From Erinaceus europaeus (lineage: Eukaryota; Chordata; Mammalia; Eulipotyphla; Erinaceidae), in NCBI RefSeq assembly GCF_950295315.1, contig NC_080181.1:4342726-4406725 (forward strand): DNA of 64,000 nt. The letters run 5' to 3'. Made by a program: the position numbers and the translations under genes. Positions 1 to 10,764 of this stretch are shown one piece after another; within the stretch, counting starts at the first letter, position 1, and each line of letters opens with the position of its first letter. The notes beneath the pieces were generated by a model, which ran no database searches, was not told the origin of the DNA, and saw nothing but the letters and a program-made list of their open reading frames with translations.

Positions 1-203
1 ACATCTCATTCAGAGCCCCTGTTACAGTGTGCAAGGACCCATGTTCAAACCCCCTGACTCGACCTACCATGGGAAGTGAAGAGAGAGCTCCACGAGTGGT
101 AAAGCAGGGCTGCAAATGTCTCTCTCTCTCTCTCCCCCTCTCTGTTTACCCCCTCCCTCTCAATTTCTCCCTGTCCCATCAGTAAATATTAAAATGAAGA
201 GGT
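1..203 (+). mobile_element. tRNA-derived SINE, short form (B type), 5' end worn
   Basis: The order is the usual one for this SINE: a head with a GTGTGCAAGGACCC stretch, a B-box-like GTTCAAACC, a segment ending GTGGTAAAGCAGGGCTGCAAATGT, a CT-rich run, then CTCTCAATTTCTCCCTGTC and an A-rich end. It lacks the CAA-repeat linker of the longer form. The head is diverged or lies partly outside the window. Non-coding and pol III type by family. Confidence 0.8.
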
Positions 204-1255
204 GACATCTATAGTCTGTTTATAGTCATCGCACAGTCATTGATTGTTTTAAACCACAGAGATAAACTCTTTGGAATGGCTGATTCACAGGGCTTCTCTC
301 AGTCTGTCCTCTGGCCTTGCAGCCAGCCTCTTCCTCCTTGCTTGTCTCCCTGCAGCGTCGCCTCTCCGGCCAGACCTTCAGTGAAAGCATAGCCTGAACC
401 ATGTCAGTCTACTTCTTGACACTTTGCAGAGCCTTCCTCCTCTGTTTAGGATACAGTTGAGCTCCATTCCGAGACAGGAGTGTTATGTGGGCTTCCTGCT
501 GCCTGCTTTCTTCTCAGCTCCCCAGTGCCCTGCGCCTTGCTCACAGAGGCCCAGCCCTGTGCCTATATCCTTTCGTCTTGTGAACACACCAAGCTCCTGT
601 TGCCTCCCAAGAGGCTTCTGACTCCTGAGCTTGAAACTGATGCCTCAGAACCCAGTAGATTTGTTGCTTCTGGATACCTAGGTGTGGAGGAAAGGGCTGC
701 CGTCTAGGGCTTTCACCATCTCTTCTCTGTTCTTCAGATAGATCACTGTCACACTCTGGTTCTTGATCACTTTGTACTTATTAATTTGCAGTTTGTCTCT
801 CTGTGTAGAACACAATGTTTGCAATACAAGAGCCTTGCTTGTCTTTTGTTCAGTAACTCCATAGCCAGGAGTGGTGCTCTGTGCATTGCAGAAACTAAAA
901 AATATTTTCCAATGAACTTGTCGGAACAACACCTGTGCCCATAATCTCTGCAGCTCTTACCTTTTATGTACCTGTGGTTCAGCCTCCCAAATGTGCACGA
1001 AGCTAGTAATAGCTCAAGCTAAACTATTCAGGATGTTATGAGCCTAGAGGATATAGTATCATATACCACTGAAGTTCTGTGAAAAAAGATAGCATAGTAA
1101 AGTAAGTCAATCATATTATGCCTGCTCTGTTATTATTCATGCAAAGACTAGAGACTTCTCTCCATATGGTTAAATTAAAACAGCATGGGCGAGAAAGTTG
1201 CAAGCAGAAATACAGTAAGTCTCCTTTATTTAATTTTAATAAATTATATAAATGG
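204..1255. other. Unique sequence, nothing recognised
   Basis: No repeat family, splice-flanked exon or extended reading frame could be supported. Short open frames here have no codon pattern or family resemblance. Composition is typical of mammalian non-coding DNA. Confidence 0.6.
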
Positions 1256-1620
1256 GTATTTATTTATTTATTTATTTATTTATTTTGCCTCCAGGGTTAT
1301 CACTGGGGCTCAGTGCCTGCACTACAAATCCACTGCTCCTGGAGACCGTTTTTCTCTTTTGTTGCCCTTGTTGTTTATCATTGTTGTTACTATTGTTGTT
1401 ATTGCTGTTATTGCTGTTGTCGCTGTTGGATAGGACAGAAAGAAATTGAGAGGACTGGAAGACAGAGAGAGGGAGAGACATAGACACCTTCAGACCTACT
1501 TCACCACTTGTGAAGCAACGCCCCTGAAGGTGGGGAGTCAGGGATTCGAACCAAGATCCTTGCCAGTCCTTGCGCTTTGTGCCATGTGCACTTAACCCAC
1601 TGCACTACCACCTGGCCCCC
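1256..1620 (-). mobile_element. SINE, long form (A-long) with TTTA tail
   Basis: Reads on the minus strand. On the plus strand it starts with a TTTA-repeat (the A-rich tail), then the optional 3' module (GCCTCCAGGGTTATC... CTCCTGGAGACC), a GTT/GTC microsatellite linker, GGATAGGACAGAAAGAAATTG, the GA-rich part, and ends in the tRNA-like head (GGGATTCGAACC, CACTTAACCCACTGCACTACC). It seems near full length. By-chance reading frames across it carry no protein signal. Confidence 0.92.
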
Positions 1621-2234
1621 AGAGATAGAGTTTTAAAATAGCTTCTTTCACATTAGTTTAAAGTCCTATGCTCTGTTCGATCCAGTTTTCAGGACTCACT
1701 GAATGCAGAGCAGCAGTCCTGAGTGTGAGCCTTCTCATCTCTACCTCACGTACCCAGGAAGCATCCACAGAGCTTCTGTGGTGGTGGTGTGTGTATGTGG
1801 GGGGGGGCTTAAATGCTAATATTCACAAAGCGGCCATGGAAGCAAATGCCGGCTGTATTTAAGACCTGCATTTGCCTGGTGAATGTGTCTCGAGGGATGT
1901 ACCTTTCCGGTGCCCAGACTTTTAAGCACCATCTATATTAAGCACAAATCAGAACACTTTTCACAAACCACTTACTGCTGTTTAAAACCCACAAGTAAAT
2001 CATTTTAACTAAACCCTTTGATGGAGTTTTGCTCTGCAAAATGTCCCTGTCTGGTTTTAAACACTAATATAAAATTGGTTTAAAAATTTAGAGGGTGGCA
2101 TGCCACATTAGGACAGCTGTCTCTGTTTCAATCATATGTGGGGGATAGGATGGTGTTCTTTCCTCATACTGAGAGCCACACTCAGCGTGTTATGTCATTG
2201 TCCTCTTTGAGTGTTGAGGGGAGAGGGTCGGGAC

Positions 2235-2236
<2 letters not shown>
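1621..2236. other. Unique sequence with a short G run
   Basis: Unique non-coding sequence. It has a G-rich patch near 1797-1808. No repeat or exon was recognised. Confidence 0.55.

Positions 2237-2283
<47 letters not shown>
2237..2283. repeat. (TG)n microsatellite
   Basis: Uninterrupted TG dinucleotides, about 23 units, directly visible. Likely polymorphic in length. Confidence 0.97.
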
Positions 2284-2286
<3 letters not shown>

Positions 2287-2558
2287 CTGACCTCTGCCCC
2301 CTTGGCCTCACCAGTGAACTTGGCTCTCAATTTCTGGGTGTCTCAGCACCCCCACTGACTTTGGGTTCTTTCATCACATAGAGTTTGGGGGAAACACAGT
2401 TCTGTGTGAATTGTTTGTATTTTGATTTGTATTTTGCTAAAACTAGTTGAGATGTTTATTTCTTGAACAAAAGATCTTATGACTTTATTTTCATTGAACT
2501 CCCCAAAGTTTGCTAGAATGTGCTTGTTGTGTGGTCCCAAGTACATAATTTAATTTCT

Positions 2559-2825
2559 TTTAAAAAAATTTATTTATTCCCTTTTGGTGCCCCTGTTGTT
2601 TTATTGTTATAGTTATTATTGTTGTCATAGTTGGATAGGACAGAGAGAAATGGAGAGAGGAGGGGAAGACAGAGGGGGAGAGAAAGACACCTGCAGACCT
2701 GCTTCACCGCCTGTGAAGCGACTCCCCTGCAGGTGGGGAGCCGGGGGCTCAAACCGGGATCCTTACGCCGGTCCTTGTGCTTTGCGCCATGTGCACTTAA
2801 CCCACTGTTCTACCACCCGACGCCC
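2559..2825 (-). mobile_element. SINE, A-short form, with imperfect target-site duplication
   Basis: Minus-strand copy. It runs from an A-rich tail (plus-strand TTTATTTATTCCC), through the TTGTTGTCATAGTTGGATAGGACAG linker and the GCAGACCTGCTTCACCGCC body, to the head. Flanks 2543-2558 and 2826-2841 match at 14 of 16 positions (ACATAATTTAATTTCT and ACATTATTTGATTTCT), consistent with an L1-type target-site duplication. It lacks the optional 3' module seen at 1256. Confidence 0.92.
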
Positions 2826-2956
2826 ACATTATTTGATTTCTACCTGGTTTTCTGTGCTCATAAGAGTAAGGTGATGATTAATCTGAGATGATGCTTCCAA
2901 TGTGTTGTATGCAGCTCATGGTAAACACCTATTTTTTTTTGCACTCTTCTCTTCCC

Positions 2957-2957
2957 T

Positions 2958-3049
<92 letters not shown>
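2957..3049. repeat. Compound (CT)n (CA)n microsatellite
   Basis: A CT array to about 3005 is followed by GTA and a CA array to about 3048. Both strands show long open frames of Ser/Leu and His/Thr repeats that come only from the dinucleotides. Confidence 0.96.
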
Positions 3050-3644
3050 TTCTTTCACTTGAAGCACCTGCCACTGCTTCCTGTGTAATATCTGTCTCAC
3101 ATCTTCCTGTTAAGCCTAATGCCTCCCTACCTGAGCTCTGTCACTAAGCCACACTCTTCTACTCTTGTAGGCTTGAAATAGTAGTCATCTTTAACAGATT
3201 GCTCTCTTAGGCCTTTCTGATGACCAAACCCTAGAGTTTTGTCTGCCTCATTCCTTTGAACTCTCTCAGTCCATTGACTTGAATCCAGTTTGCAAGTTCA
3301 TTAACAGCAGCATGTAGACCACACATCCTACCTTATAAAATGTGTCAGCCTAGAAAGTCAGTACCTATCACCATATTAGTCAGCTCTAAAACTCTTACTC
3401 CAAGAGCAATAATGTCTCCGTCATTTGCCTGAAGAGAGGAGGAAAAGGTTGCAAACTGACCATTGGCACTTACTTTAAGACAAAGGCAAAACTTCATAGC
3501 TAATGTGAACAGTTCCTGTAAGACACCCAAATAACATGGAGCTTTGAGAAGAATAGCACCTCCTCGGTGCCTGCTCTAATGCAGGTGTAATAAGTGGGCC
3601 TAAGGGCAGAAGCGATCTCACATGACAGTCAGGTACCTTCCTCA
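3050..3644. other. Unique sequence, nothing recognised
   Basis: Moderately AT-rich non-coding sequence without a recognised repeat. Short frames have no supporting features. Confidence 0.55.
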
Positions 3645-3815
3645 TATTTCTTTTGCCATCATTGTTATCACTGGGTTTGTGGTCTGCACAAGTCCATCAT
3701 TCTTGGTTACCATTGCTTTTCCTCTTATTATTTGATAGAGTAGGAAGAAATCAAGAGGGAAGGGAGAGGTAGAAAAGGAAAGAGAGAGCTGCAACCATAC
3801 TTCACCACGCATCCT
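3645..3815 (-). mobile_element. Degraded SINE fragment
   Basis: The plus strand shows TTGATAGAGTAGGAAGAAATC, a GA-rich run and GCTGCAACCATACTTCACCAC, matching the middle of the SINE in reverse. The head is missing or badly diverged. It is likely an old copy. Confidence 0.6.
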
Positions 3816-4364
3816 TGAATATGGTAATATACACCAAACCCAGGGCCCCTCAACTTCCTTATTTTACAGACTATAATGCTGGAGACAGAAATACAATGAA
3901 ATGCCAAACTCAGGAGCCTGTCTCTCCTACATTTCAGCCAACTGTCTTTCCTTGCCAAGTGCCCTTGAAAAATGCAAAGATGATTTATTTTCCATGATGA
4001 TAAAGGAAGTCGGAGCTCAAGTGAAGAGCTTTTTTAGGTTTTTTTTTTTTCTTTCCATTATCATTTGTCTGTGTGGAGGAATATCAGTGAAAATGAAGAA
4101 AGGAAAAAAAACAGAATAAAAGAAATAGAGCCTGATTGGATCTGTGTGAGTGAGGAACTAGCAGGCTCTCTGTCTTTCATCCCATCCGCAGTCTTCCTGC
4201 CATACTGGGCTATGTTCATTTAGGTGGTCCACCGACTCAACTCTGTATATTATTAAAAAAAATAATAAAAGACTTAAGATAGCTTATAAAGTAGTGAGCG
4301 TCACAAGGTGATAATGCCATAGATGTGCATTCTTCATCTGCTGGATACAGAGGCTAGGCTATAT

Positions 4365-4550
4365 AGAGCTCATCTGGTAGGGCATTTGCAAAACCCTGGG
4401 TTCAAGCCATTCACTACATGGGAGCACTTTGGCATGAGGACTGGAGGAAACTGCTAACGTTTAGAGCACTGCTGTTTCCTGTCTCTCTCTCCTCTCCATC
4501 TTTCCCTCCCCCCTACATCTGCTTGTCTATCTGAGAAAAAGAATGAGAAA
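4365..4550 (+). mobile_element. Old SINE copy
   Basis: It starts with a tRNA-like head (GCTCATCTGGTAGGGCATTTGC), then CCCTGGGTTCAAGCC (B-box-like), then a CT-rich run and an A-rich tail. It is clearly more diverged than the copies at 6266 or 58070. Confidence 0.6.
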
Positions 4551-5344
4551 AAAGCAAATATCCCCTGTACTTTAATGTTTGTTTATGCTTAAGTAAAATA
4601 AAAAATATAATCCTTTAAGGAAAAGATGTTTCAGATCCTTTGTGATTTCCATTACTTATGGCATAGCTTTTTCACATTCATAGTAACCCATGTCTTCCCT
4701 AGAACTTGGCAGGCAAATGTGATTAAAAACTCGCTAAGTGAAAAGAGTAAAAGTCCTGTTACTGGCTTGCTAACCGCTAATCTTTGTCTAAAACTGCCGT
4801 TTAAATTTAGACATCATTCTAGCGTTGAGTCTATTATGATAAGTAGGATGAACTCCTTACTTATATCAACACTGACAAGACATCAAAAAGATAGTGGAGA
4901 AGATACCAGACTTGAGCTACTCCGCATATAAGAGGTAGACCATAGTTTGGCGAAGGAAAGAGAAGATGTGTCAAAAAAAAGAAATAATCTACTTCATGGA
5001 AATGAAATAGCACAGGGTGCTTCTGCAATGACGAGGATGTTTGCATGATGAGGACAGATAGGGTAGACTGTGCAGGTGCTGTATGCTGGGCATACTGGAC
5101 TATGCTAGTGGAATACACAGCATTTATATAGATTCATGGGAACAACCGTGGCACGAAAGCACCATAAGGCCTTTCACTGATAAACAAACATGGTGTTCAT
5201 TTTTAACCTGACCATGGTTCAATGTGTAAGAATTCCCTCCCTCTTCTCTCTCTTTCTCTCTCTCTAATTGAGTTCAGATATAATGATCATTACTGGACAA
5301 TCATTGCTATATAACTACAATGACAACAACAATAATAGAATTAC
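4551..5344. other. Unique sequence with a short CT run
   Basis: Unique DNA, AT-rich at first. A CT-rich patch near 5229-5265 and a CAACAACAATAATAG run near 5323-5338 may be scraps of an older SINE just ahead of the L1 piece. No coding signal was found. Confidence 0.5.
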
Positions 5345-5955
5345 ACTGTGGAGAGCAGTCTGGAGAGCTCTCAAAAGGCTAGAAGTGGACCTACCCTATG
5401 ACCCTGCAATTACTCTTCAGGGGATAGATCCTAAGGAACCCAACACACGCATCCAAAAAGATCTTTGCACACTACATTCATAGCAGCACAGTGTTTAATA
5501 TCCCAGACCCAGATGGAAACCAGGTGCCCAGCAACAGATAAGTGTCTGAGCAAGTTGTGGTCTATAGACACATGGAATACTTCTCAGCTATTAAGAATGA
5601 TGAACTCACCTTCTTCATCTCATCTTGGATGGAGCTTGAAGGCATTATGTTAAGTGAGTTCACCCAGAAAGAGAAAGATGAATATGGAACGATCCCACTA
5701 ATGGATAGAAGATGAGAAATAAGAACAGAAATGAAAACACAGAACCTGGACTGGGTTTGATGTTGCACCAAAATAGTGGACTCATTGGGAGGGAGAGTGA
5801 GGAGTGTTCAGGTCCTGGTGCATGATGGTGGAAGAAGACTTAGGCTGGGGAGGGGTTGAGCGTTGAGAAGAAAACTGAGAAATTTTACACATGTACCACA
5901 ATTATATTTACTTTTGACTACAAATCACTAATCCCTCCAATAAAAAAATTAAAAG
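5345..5955 (+). mobile_element. L1 3' end (5'-truncated), sense
   Basis: The sequence has the landmarks of the mammalian L1 3' region in order: GAGAGCAGTCTGGAGAGC, 'ctaccctatgaccctgcaat', 'ttcatagcagcacagt', 'aaccaggtgcccagcaacag', 'acatggaatacttctcagct' and 'tggatggagcttgaaggcat'. It ends in a terminal region close to AATCCCTCCAATAAA. The reading frames that cross it (such as 5268-5483) are 3' region translated by chance or ORF2 remnants, not genes. It is 5' truncated, the usual outcome of L1 retrotransposition. Confidence 0.88.
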
Positions 5956-6265
5956 AAAATTAGCACAGTGGTTTGAAAATTTTCTGTGCTTCTAATCCCA
6001 GCAGTAATTTAATTGAAGCATATTTTAGTACAATCTTTCTGATTATCTGTAAACTCTGTATGCCCTTGATGAAATTAGCTACAATAATTTAAACAAGTAT
6101 ATTCTTTTTTCCCTATTATGGTACAGAACAAGAAAAGAAAAAAATATTTTCTTAAGTTTTTACAGGTGAATTACAGATAGATAAACCTGTTGATTTAGTT
6201 TTGCTATTTCAATAATGGAGTTCACTTCATAATGTACTTTAAAAATCATTAAGAAAGTATGCTAA
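5956..6265. other. AT-rich unique sequence
   Basis: AT-rich non-coding sequence between the L1 3' end and the next SINE. No feature was recognised. Confidence 0.55.
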
Positions 6266-6552
6266 GGGAGTCGGGCGGTAGCACAGCAGGTTAAGTGCAC
6301 GTGGCACAAAGTGCAAGGACCGGCATAAGGATCCCAGTTTGAGCCCCCGGCTCCCCAGCTGCAGGGGGTCGCTTCACAGGCGGTGAAGCAGGTCTGCAGG
6401 TGTCTGTCTTTCTCTCCCCCTCTCTGTCTTCCCCTTCTCTCTCCATTTCTTACTGTCTATACAACGACATAAATAACAACAACAATAATAACTAAAACAA
6501 TAAAACGACAAGGACAAAAAAAGGGAACAAATAAATAAATATTAAAAAAATA
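6266..6552 (+). mobile_element. SINE, A-short form, near full length
   Basis: It has an intact head (GGGAGTCGGGCGGTAGCAC), an A-box-like TAGCACAGCAGG, a B-box-like region, the CAGGTCTGCAGGTGTCTG body, a CT-rich part, a CAACAACAATAATAACTA linker, and an AAATAAATAAATATT tail. It is a good reference copy of the short form. Confidence 0.94.
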
Positions 6553-7599
6553 AAGTGTGAATTCTACTCTTTATAGAGAGAGCAGAATTAGGAGCAGCTG
6601 TTTTGATAAGAGTATCTGATGAATTAATTGAGATGTTCTGGGGATAGATGAAAATAAAAATCCATCTTGAAATGTGCAATCACCAAAGGAGTTCAAGTCA
6701 ATCCTGTAGTTAAAGGCTGAAACTTGGGATGTGATTGACCTCGACAAGATGAGATGCAGGAAACACCATTCGGCGAAATAGTTTACAGTTTAGAAAAGGT
6801 CGACTGTGAGGAAACAACGGAAAACAGAGACTGAACTCAGAGGCATAGGAAAAAGAACTGAAATTGTGGCTTTCCAGATATCAAAAAAGAATTTTAAGAC
6901 AGAAAGTTAAACATTTCCATGCCAAGTGTAATAGCTGGAAGAAAGAGAAGTTAAGAATGTGACCAGCGAGGGCAGGTGAACCATCTCAGAGTGCTGTTCT
7001 GCCATGTCTGAGTGCGGCCCCGCTGCACTGAAGGATGCCTGACGGCTGTGCTTTCTTTCACTTGCTCTCTCTTCCTCTGGCTTAAGGGGGGAAATGATCA
7101 TCCATAGAAAGAATTCAAAAGAGCACAATTAGAGATATCACTAAGGTGTATTTTTATCTCCTTTTATTTTTGATGGGATAAAGTCCTTACTCGGGGAAAA
7201 AGTGGTTTCTAATTAGTGTCAGTGATCCTCGGTGCTGGTTTCTGACTTCTCTCCCTTCTGTCACCAGCAATAGAACCATTCGAGCCAGGCATGTGATTAA
7301 TTAAAAGACATGGATTCAATCCCCAACTATTTGTGTGTTTTTGGACAAGACATCTATTTGTGTGTTTTTGAACCGTCGAAATTTAAGTTTAAAGATTATT
7401 TTACTCTCACTCAATATAAGAATCCCCCACCAGTCTCCTTGACAATTAGTTTGTGTGATTGCCTTCACAGAAGTCTATCCCCTTGTGTCCCGAGTAATCT
7501 GCATGTATGTTGAGCTCTAAATTCTGATTAAAATGTCAATTTCCTCAACTCAGAGAGAGTATCCATGCTATACAATATTTTAAGCTAAATTTTAGGGAA
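6553..7599. other. Unique sequence, nothing recognised
   Basis: Non-repetitive sequence. A few CpGs lie around 6740-6800 (CGACAAG, CATTCGGCG, GGTCGAC), too few to call a CpG island. No exon structure was supported. Confidence 0.5.
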
Positions 7600-7795
7600 A
7601 TTTTTTAATGACTGTTTTTATAGGGACAGGGAGGAAACTGAGAGGGAAGGTGGAGATATAGAGGGAAACAGAAAGAAACACGCCTGCATCCCTGCTTCAC
7701 CACGCAAGAACTTTCTCCCTTGAGATAGAGACTGGGAGCTTGAACTTTGGTTCTTGCTCACGCTAACATGTGCACCATTACCCGACCCCACGGGA
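7600..7795 (-). mobile_element. SINE, B type, antisense
   Basis: The plus strand shows TATAGGGACAGGGAGGAAACTG, a GA-rich run, CCTGCATCCCTGCTTCACCACGC and a head ending CACCATTACCCGACCCC. The linker and 3' module are absent. Confidence 0.75.
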
Positions 7796-7859
7796 TATTA
7801 TTGTTAGTAAACAACAGTGATAAAGAGTAATTAAAATGTGTATGTTCTTTGTAACAGTT

Positions 7860-8002
7860 TTATCTATTGTTTTATTAGTTTTTATTCAGAGCACTGCTGA
7901 ACCCTAACTTACTATAGTGCTGGGGATTGAACTGAGATCTTGGAGCCTCAGGCTCTGTTGAACATCTTTTTTACAACCACTATGCTGTCTCCCCAGTGCA
8001 CA
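7860..8002 (-). mobile_element. SINE of a different type (C type), antisense
   Basis: The plus strand reads CAGAGCACTGCTGAACC, then GTGCTGGGGATTGAACTGAG, GGAGCCTCAGGC and a worn head ACCACTATGCTGTCTCCCC. The same order appears at 53760 and, on the other strand, at 61816. It is a separate tRNA-like SINE family from the A/B type. Confidence 0.7.
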
Positions 8003-8074
8003 TGGGTATATCCTATTGCCTTTTTTAGACTTTATTTAAAGTAAGTGTATTCAGAAAATAATAATAATTATTAC

Positions 8075-8342
8075 TATTTTTGCCTCCAAGGTTATCGCTG
8101 GGGTTTGGTGCCACGCTAGCACTACTAATCCACTGCTTCTAAAGGCTTTTATGACAGGATAAAGAGAAATTGAGAGAGGAGGGGAGCTGGGAGATAGAGA
8201 GGGAGAGAGAAAGACACTTGCAAGCCTACTTCACCACATATGAAGCATATGAGTTGAGGGCTCGAACCAGGATCCTTGTGCCAGTCCTTGTGCTTTGTGC
8301 AATGTGCACTTAACCTGGTGTGCTACTGCCTGCCTGCCCCCC
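8075..8342 (-). mobile_element. SINE, A-long form, antisense, internally shortened
   Basis: The plus strand begins with TTTTTGCCTCCAAGGTTATCG (the 3' module) and ends in the head (CACTTAACCTGGTGTGCTACTGCC). The linker between the 3' module and GACAGGATAAAGAGAAATTG is nearly absent, so this copy has an internal deletion. Confidence 0.85.
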
Positions 8343-8354
8343 CACTAGGAAATA

Positions 8355-8645
8355 TTTATTATTATTATTTTGACTCCAGGGTTATCGCTGGGGCTCTGTG
8401 CCTGTACTACGAACCAACCACTCTTGACATTCATTTTCTATCCCATTGTTGTTATTGTTGCTGTTGGGTAGGATAGAGACAAGTTGAGAGAGGAGGAGAA
8501 AATAGAGAGGGAGAGACAGACACCTGCAGACCTGCTTCACAGTTTGTGAAGTGACCCGCCTACAGGTGGAGAGTTGAGGGCTGGGACCAGGATCCTTGTG
8601 CAGATCCTCTGCACTTAACCCGATTCGTTATCGCCCAACCCCCCC
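8355..8645 (-). mobile_element. SINE, A-long form, antisense
   Basis: It has an ATT tail, TGACTCCAGGGTTATCGCTG (3' module), a TTGTTGTTATTGTTGCTGTTG linker, GGATAGAGACAAGTTGAGAG, a GCAGACCTGCTTCAC body, and a worn head ending TATCGCCCAACCCCCC. It directly follows another copy in the same orientation. Confidence 0.88.
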
Positions 8646-8924
8646 AAAATATTATTTTTATTGACACTGGTAGTTTCAAAAGAAATCTTGCCAGCTTTCT
8701 TCCTGATTCCAGCATTTTGCCTAATTCTGATTTCACGCATCAGTAAATTCTGTCCAACCCGGGTCTTGGAGCATGTCATGTACTAACTTTGCTCTGACAA
8801 CCTTGTAATGAGAATTTGAACACTCATTACATTTTTCTTGTTAAAACCAGGGAAAAAAGACTGCTCCAAGTGTTTACAGCACTATAACTGTGGCTTGATG
8901 AGGTAAAAGTTTGACTCCTTTTTC
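8646..8924. other. Short unique stretch between SINEs
   Basis: AT-rich non-coding sequence with no recognised feature. Confidence 0.5.
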
Positions 8925-9262
8925 TTTTTCTTTTCTCTTTTTGCCTCCAGGGTTATCGCAGGGGCTTGGCGCCTGCACTACAAATCCATTGTTCCTGGAG
9001 GCTATTTTTTTCTTCTTGTTGCCCTCGTTTATCGTCATTGTTGTGATTATTATCGTTCTTATTGCTGTTGTTGTCAGATAGGACAGCGAAATCAAGGGAG
9101 GAAGGGAAGACAGAGGCGGGAGAGAAAGGTAGACACCTGCAGATCTGCTTCACTGCACGTGAGGTGCCCCCCCCCCCGCAGGTGGGGAGCCAGAGGCTCG
9201 AATCGGGATTCTTAAGCCAGTTCTTGCACTCTGCACCAAATGCAGTTAACCCCATGTGCTAC
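8925..9262 (-). mobile_element. SINE, A-long form, antisense
   Basis: Near-complete minus-strand copy: T-rich tail, TTGCCTCCAGGGTTATCGC module, linker, GATAGGACAGCG, body and head. A run of C at about 9169-9178 has expanded within the body. It abuts the R element that starts at about 9263, also on the minus strand. Confidence 0.9.
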
Positions 9263-10025
9263 ACTTTTTCTTTTTCTTTTTTATTTCAGAAAGGATTAAT
9301 TAACAAAACCATAGGGTAAGAGGGGTACAATTCCACACAATTCCCACCACCCAATCTCCATATCCTACCCCCTCCCCTGATAGCTTTCCCATTCTCTATC
9401 CCTCTGGGAGCATGGACCCAGGGTCATTGTGGGTTGCAGAAGGTGGAAGGTCTGGCTTCTGTAATTGCTTCCCCGCTGAACATGGGCGTTGACTGATCGG
9501 TCCATACTCCCAGTCTGCCTCTCTCTTTCCCTAGTAGGGTGTGTCTCTGGGGAAGCGGAGCTCCAGGACACATTGGTAGGGTCTTCAGTCCAGGGAAGCC
9601 TGGCTAGCATCCTGATGGCATCTGGAACCTGGTGACTGAAAAGAGAGTTAACATACGAAGCCAAACAAATTGTTGAGCAATCATGGACCCAAAGCTTGGA
9701 ATAGTGGAGAGAAAGTGTTAGGGGGGTACTCACTGCAAACTCTAAACCCCATTTTTAACAGCTCATCCATGATTCTTGCTGCATGTTCTTCTGTGAACTC
9801 ACTCACCTTTGGGAAGAGTAGCCAGGGTCCTCTTAAGTCCCCTTCCACCATTCTTGTCAGCAGGGCAAGTGGAACTTGTTTGCATTGCTTGCAGGTGCCC
9901 TGCGGGGGCTGGGAACTACTATGCCCCACTGGCTTCAGTTTGGGGGACATTTCTACTCCAAAGGAGGAGTCCTTGACCCTCACTCCTAGCATCATCCACA
10001 GATTAGTGAGGAGCTTTGGCTTATA
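9263..10025 (-). mobile_element. R-family retroelement, antisense, with a private 5' segment
   Basis: R is my label for a family seen at least six times here. On the minus strand this copy ends with GTGGTGGGAATTGTGTGG and a tail close to TTTCTGAAATAAAAAAG. From about 9265 to 9700 it matches the copies at 10765 and 18928 (for example GCAATTACAGAAGCCAGACC and ATGCTCCCAGAGGGAT, read on minus). Beyond about 9700 it differs from them and holds an open frame of 104 codons (9681-9995, minus). That frame includes the exact splice-donor-like string AAGGTGAGT near 9808-9816. I do not recognise the peptide. The A-rich 3' end argues for a poly(A) retroelement rather than an LTR. Confidence 0.75.
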
Positions 10026-10269
10026 GCAGAGGGATATACAGATTGAAATTAAGAAGTAATTAGAATTTGTGAAATTGTCTATAAAATCACAGGATCTCTT
10101 TGGTATTTTATCCGATAGAACTGTGAACTGTTAAATCATTTCCTTCTTATACATTGCTTTAAAACAAACACAAAATTTTGGATGAAAAAAAAACAGGCAA
10201 AAAACATTGAGTTTTACTGAAGACGAAGAAAAAAGAAAAGGAGGGACTAGGCAGCTGTAAGACTAATTA

Positions 10270-10507
10270 GTAACCGACTTAAATGTTAGACCAGAGGCTA
10301 TAAGATACTTAAAGGAAAATATGGCAGAACTTTTTCATCTAAGTTTATAGGCATTTTCAGTGACTTGAGTACAAAGGCTAGGGCAACAAAAATAAACCAA
10401 TGGGACTACATCAAATTGAAAAGCTTTTGCATAGCAAAAGAAACCACCACCCAAAGAGACTCTTTACAGAATGGGAGAAGATCTTTATATGAGGAATTAG
10501 CCTTGAG
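10270..10507 (+). mobile_element. L1 ORF2 C-terminal region fragment
   Basis: The landmarks are 'ttaaatgttagaccagaggc', 'caatgggactacatcaaatt', 'aaaagcttttgcatagcaaa' and 'tttacagaatgggagaagat', in L1 order. The piece is broken at both ends. The frame is interrupted, and no protein is expected. Confidence 0.85.
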
Positions 10508-10570
10508 CTAGTCTAAGTCACAGATACGGGTTGACTATTATTTCTATCGTTACTCATAATATATATTTGG

Positions 10571-10572
<2 letters not shown>
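10508..10572 (-). mobile_element. Scrap of an R-like repeat
   Basis: The stretch with TCACAGATACGGGTTGACTA and TTATTTCTAT resembles 27003-27040, which belongs to a repeat whose 3' end matches family R. Only about 60 bp is present, so the assignment is tentative. Confidence 0.4.

Positions 10573-10604
<32 letters not shown>
10573..10604. repeat. (AC)n microsatellite
   Basis: About 15 uninterrupted AC units. Confidence 0.95.
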
Positions 10605-10671
10605 TTTTCCTGCTTTCTCTTCCTTTTTAAGTCACAGCCCTCTGGTCATCTTCCCCTACCCATCCTTGTCC

Positions 10672-10764
10672 TTTCTCTCTTTCTCTCTTTCTCTCTTTCT
10701 TTCTTTCTTCTTTCTTTCTTTCTTTTTTCCTTCCTTCCTTTCTTTTCTTTTCTTTTCTTTTTAC
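10672..10764. repeat. Pyrimidine-rich simple repeat
   Basis: CTTT, CTTTT and CCTT motifs form a nearly pure pyrimidine run that leads into the T-rich (tail) end of the next R element. Part may be an expanded poly(A) tail on the minus strand. Confidence 0.9.

Noticed and set aside
1118..1483. 121-codon frame rich in Tyr, Cys and Leu
   Set aside because: It runs through the TTTA tail and GTT-repeat linker of the antisense SINE at 1256-1620.
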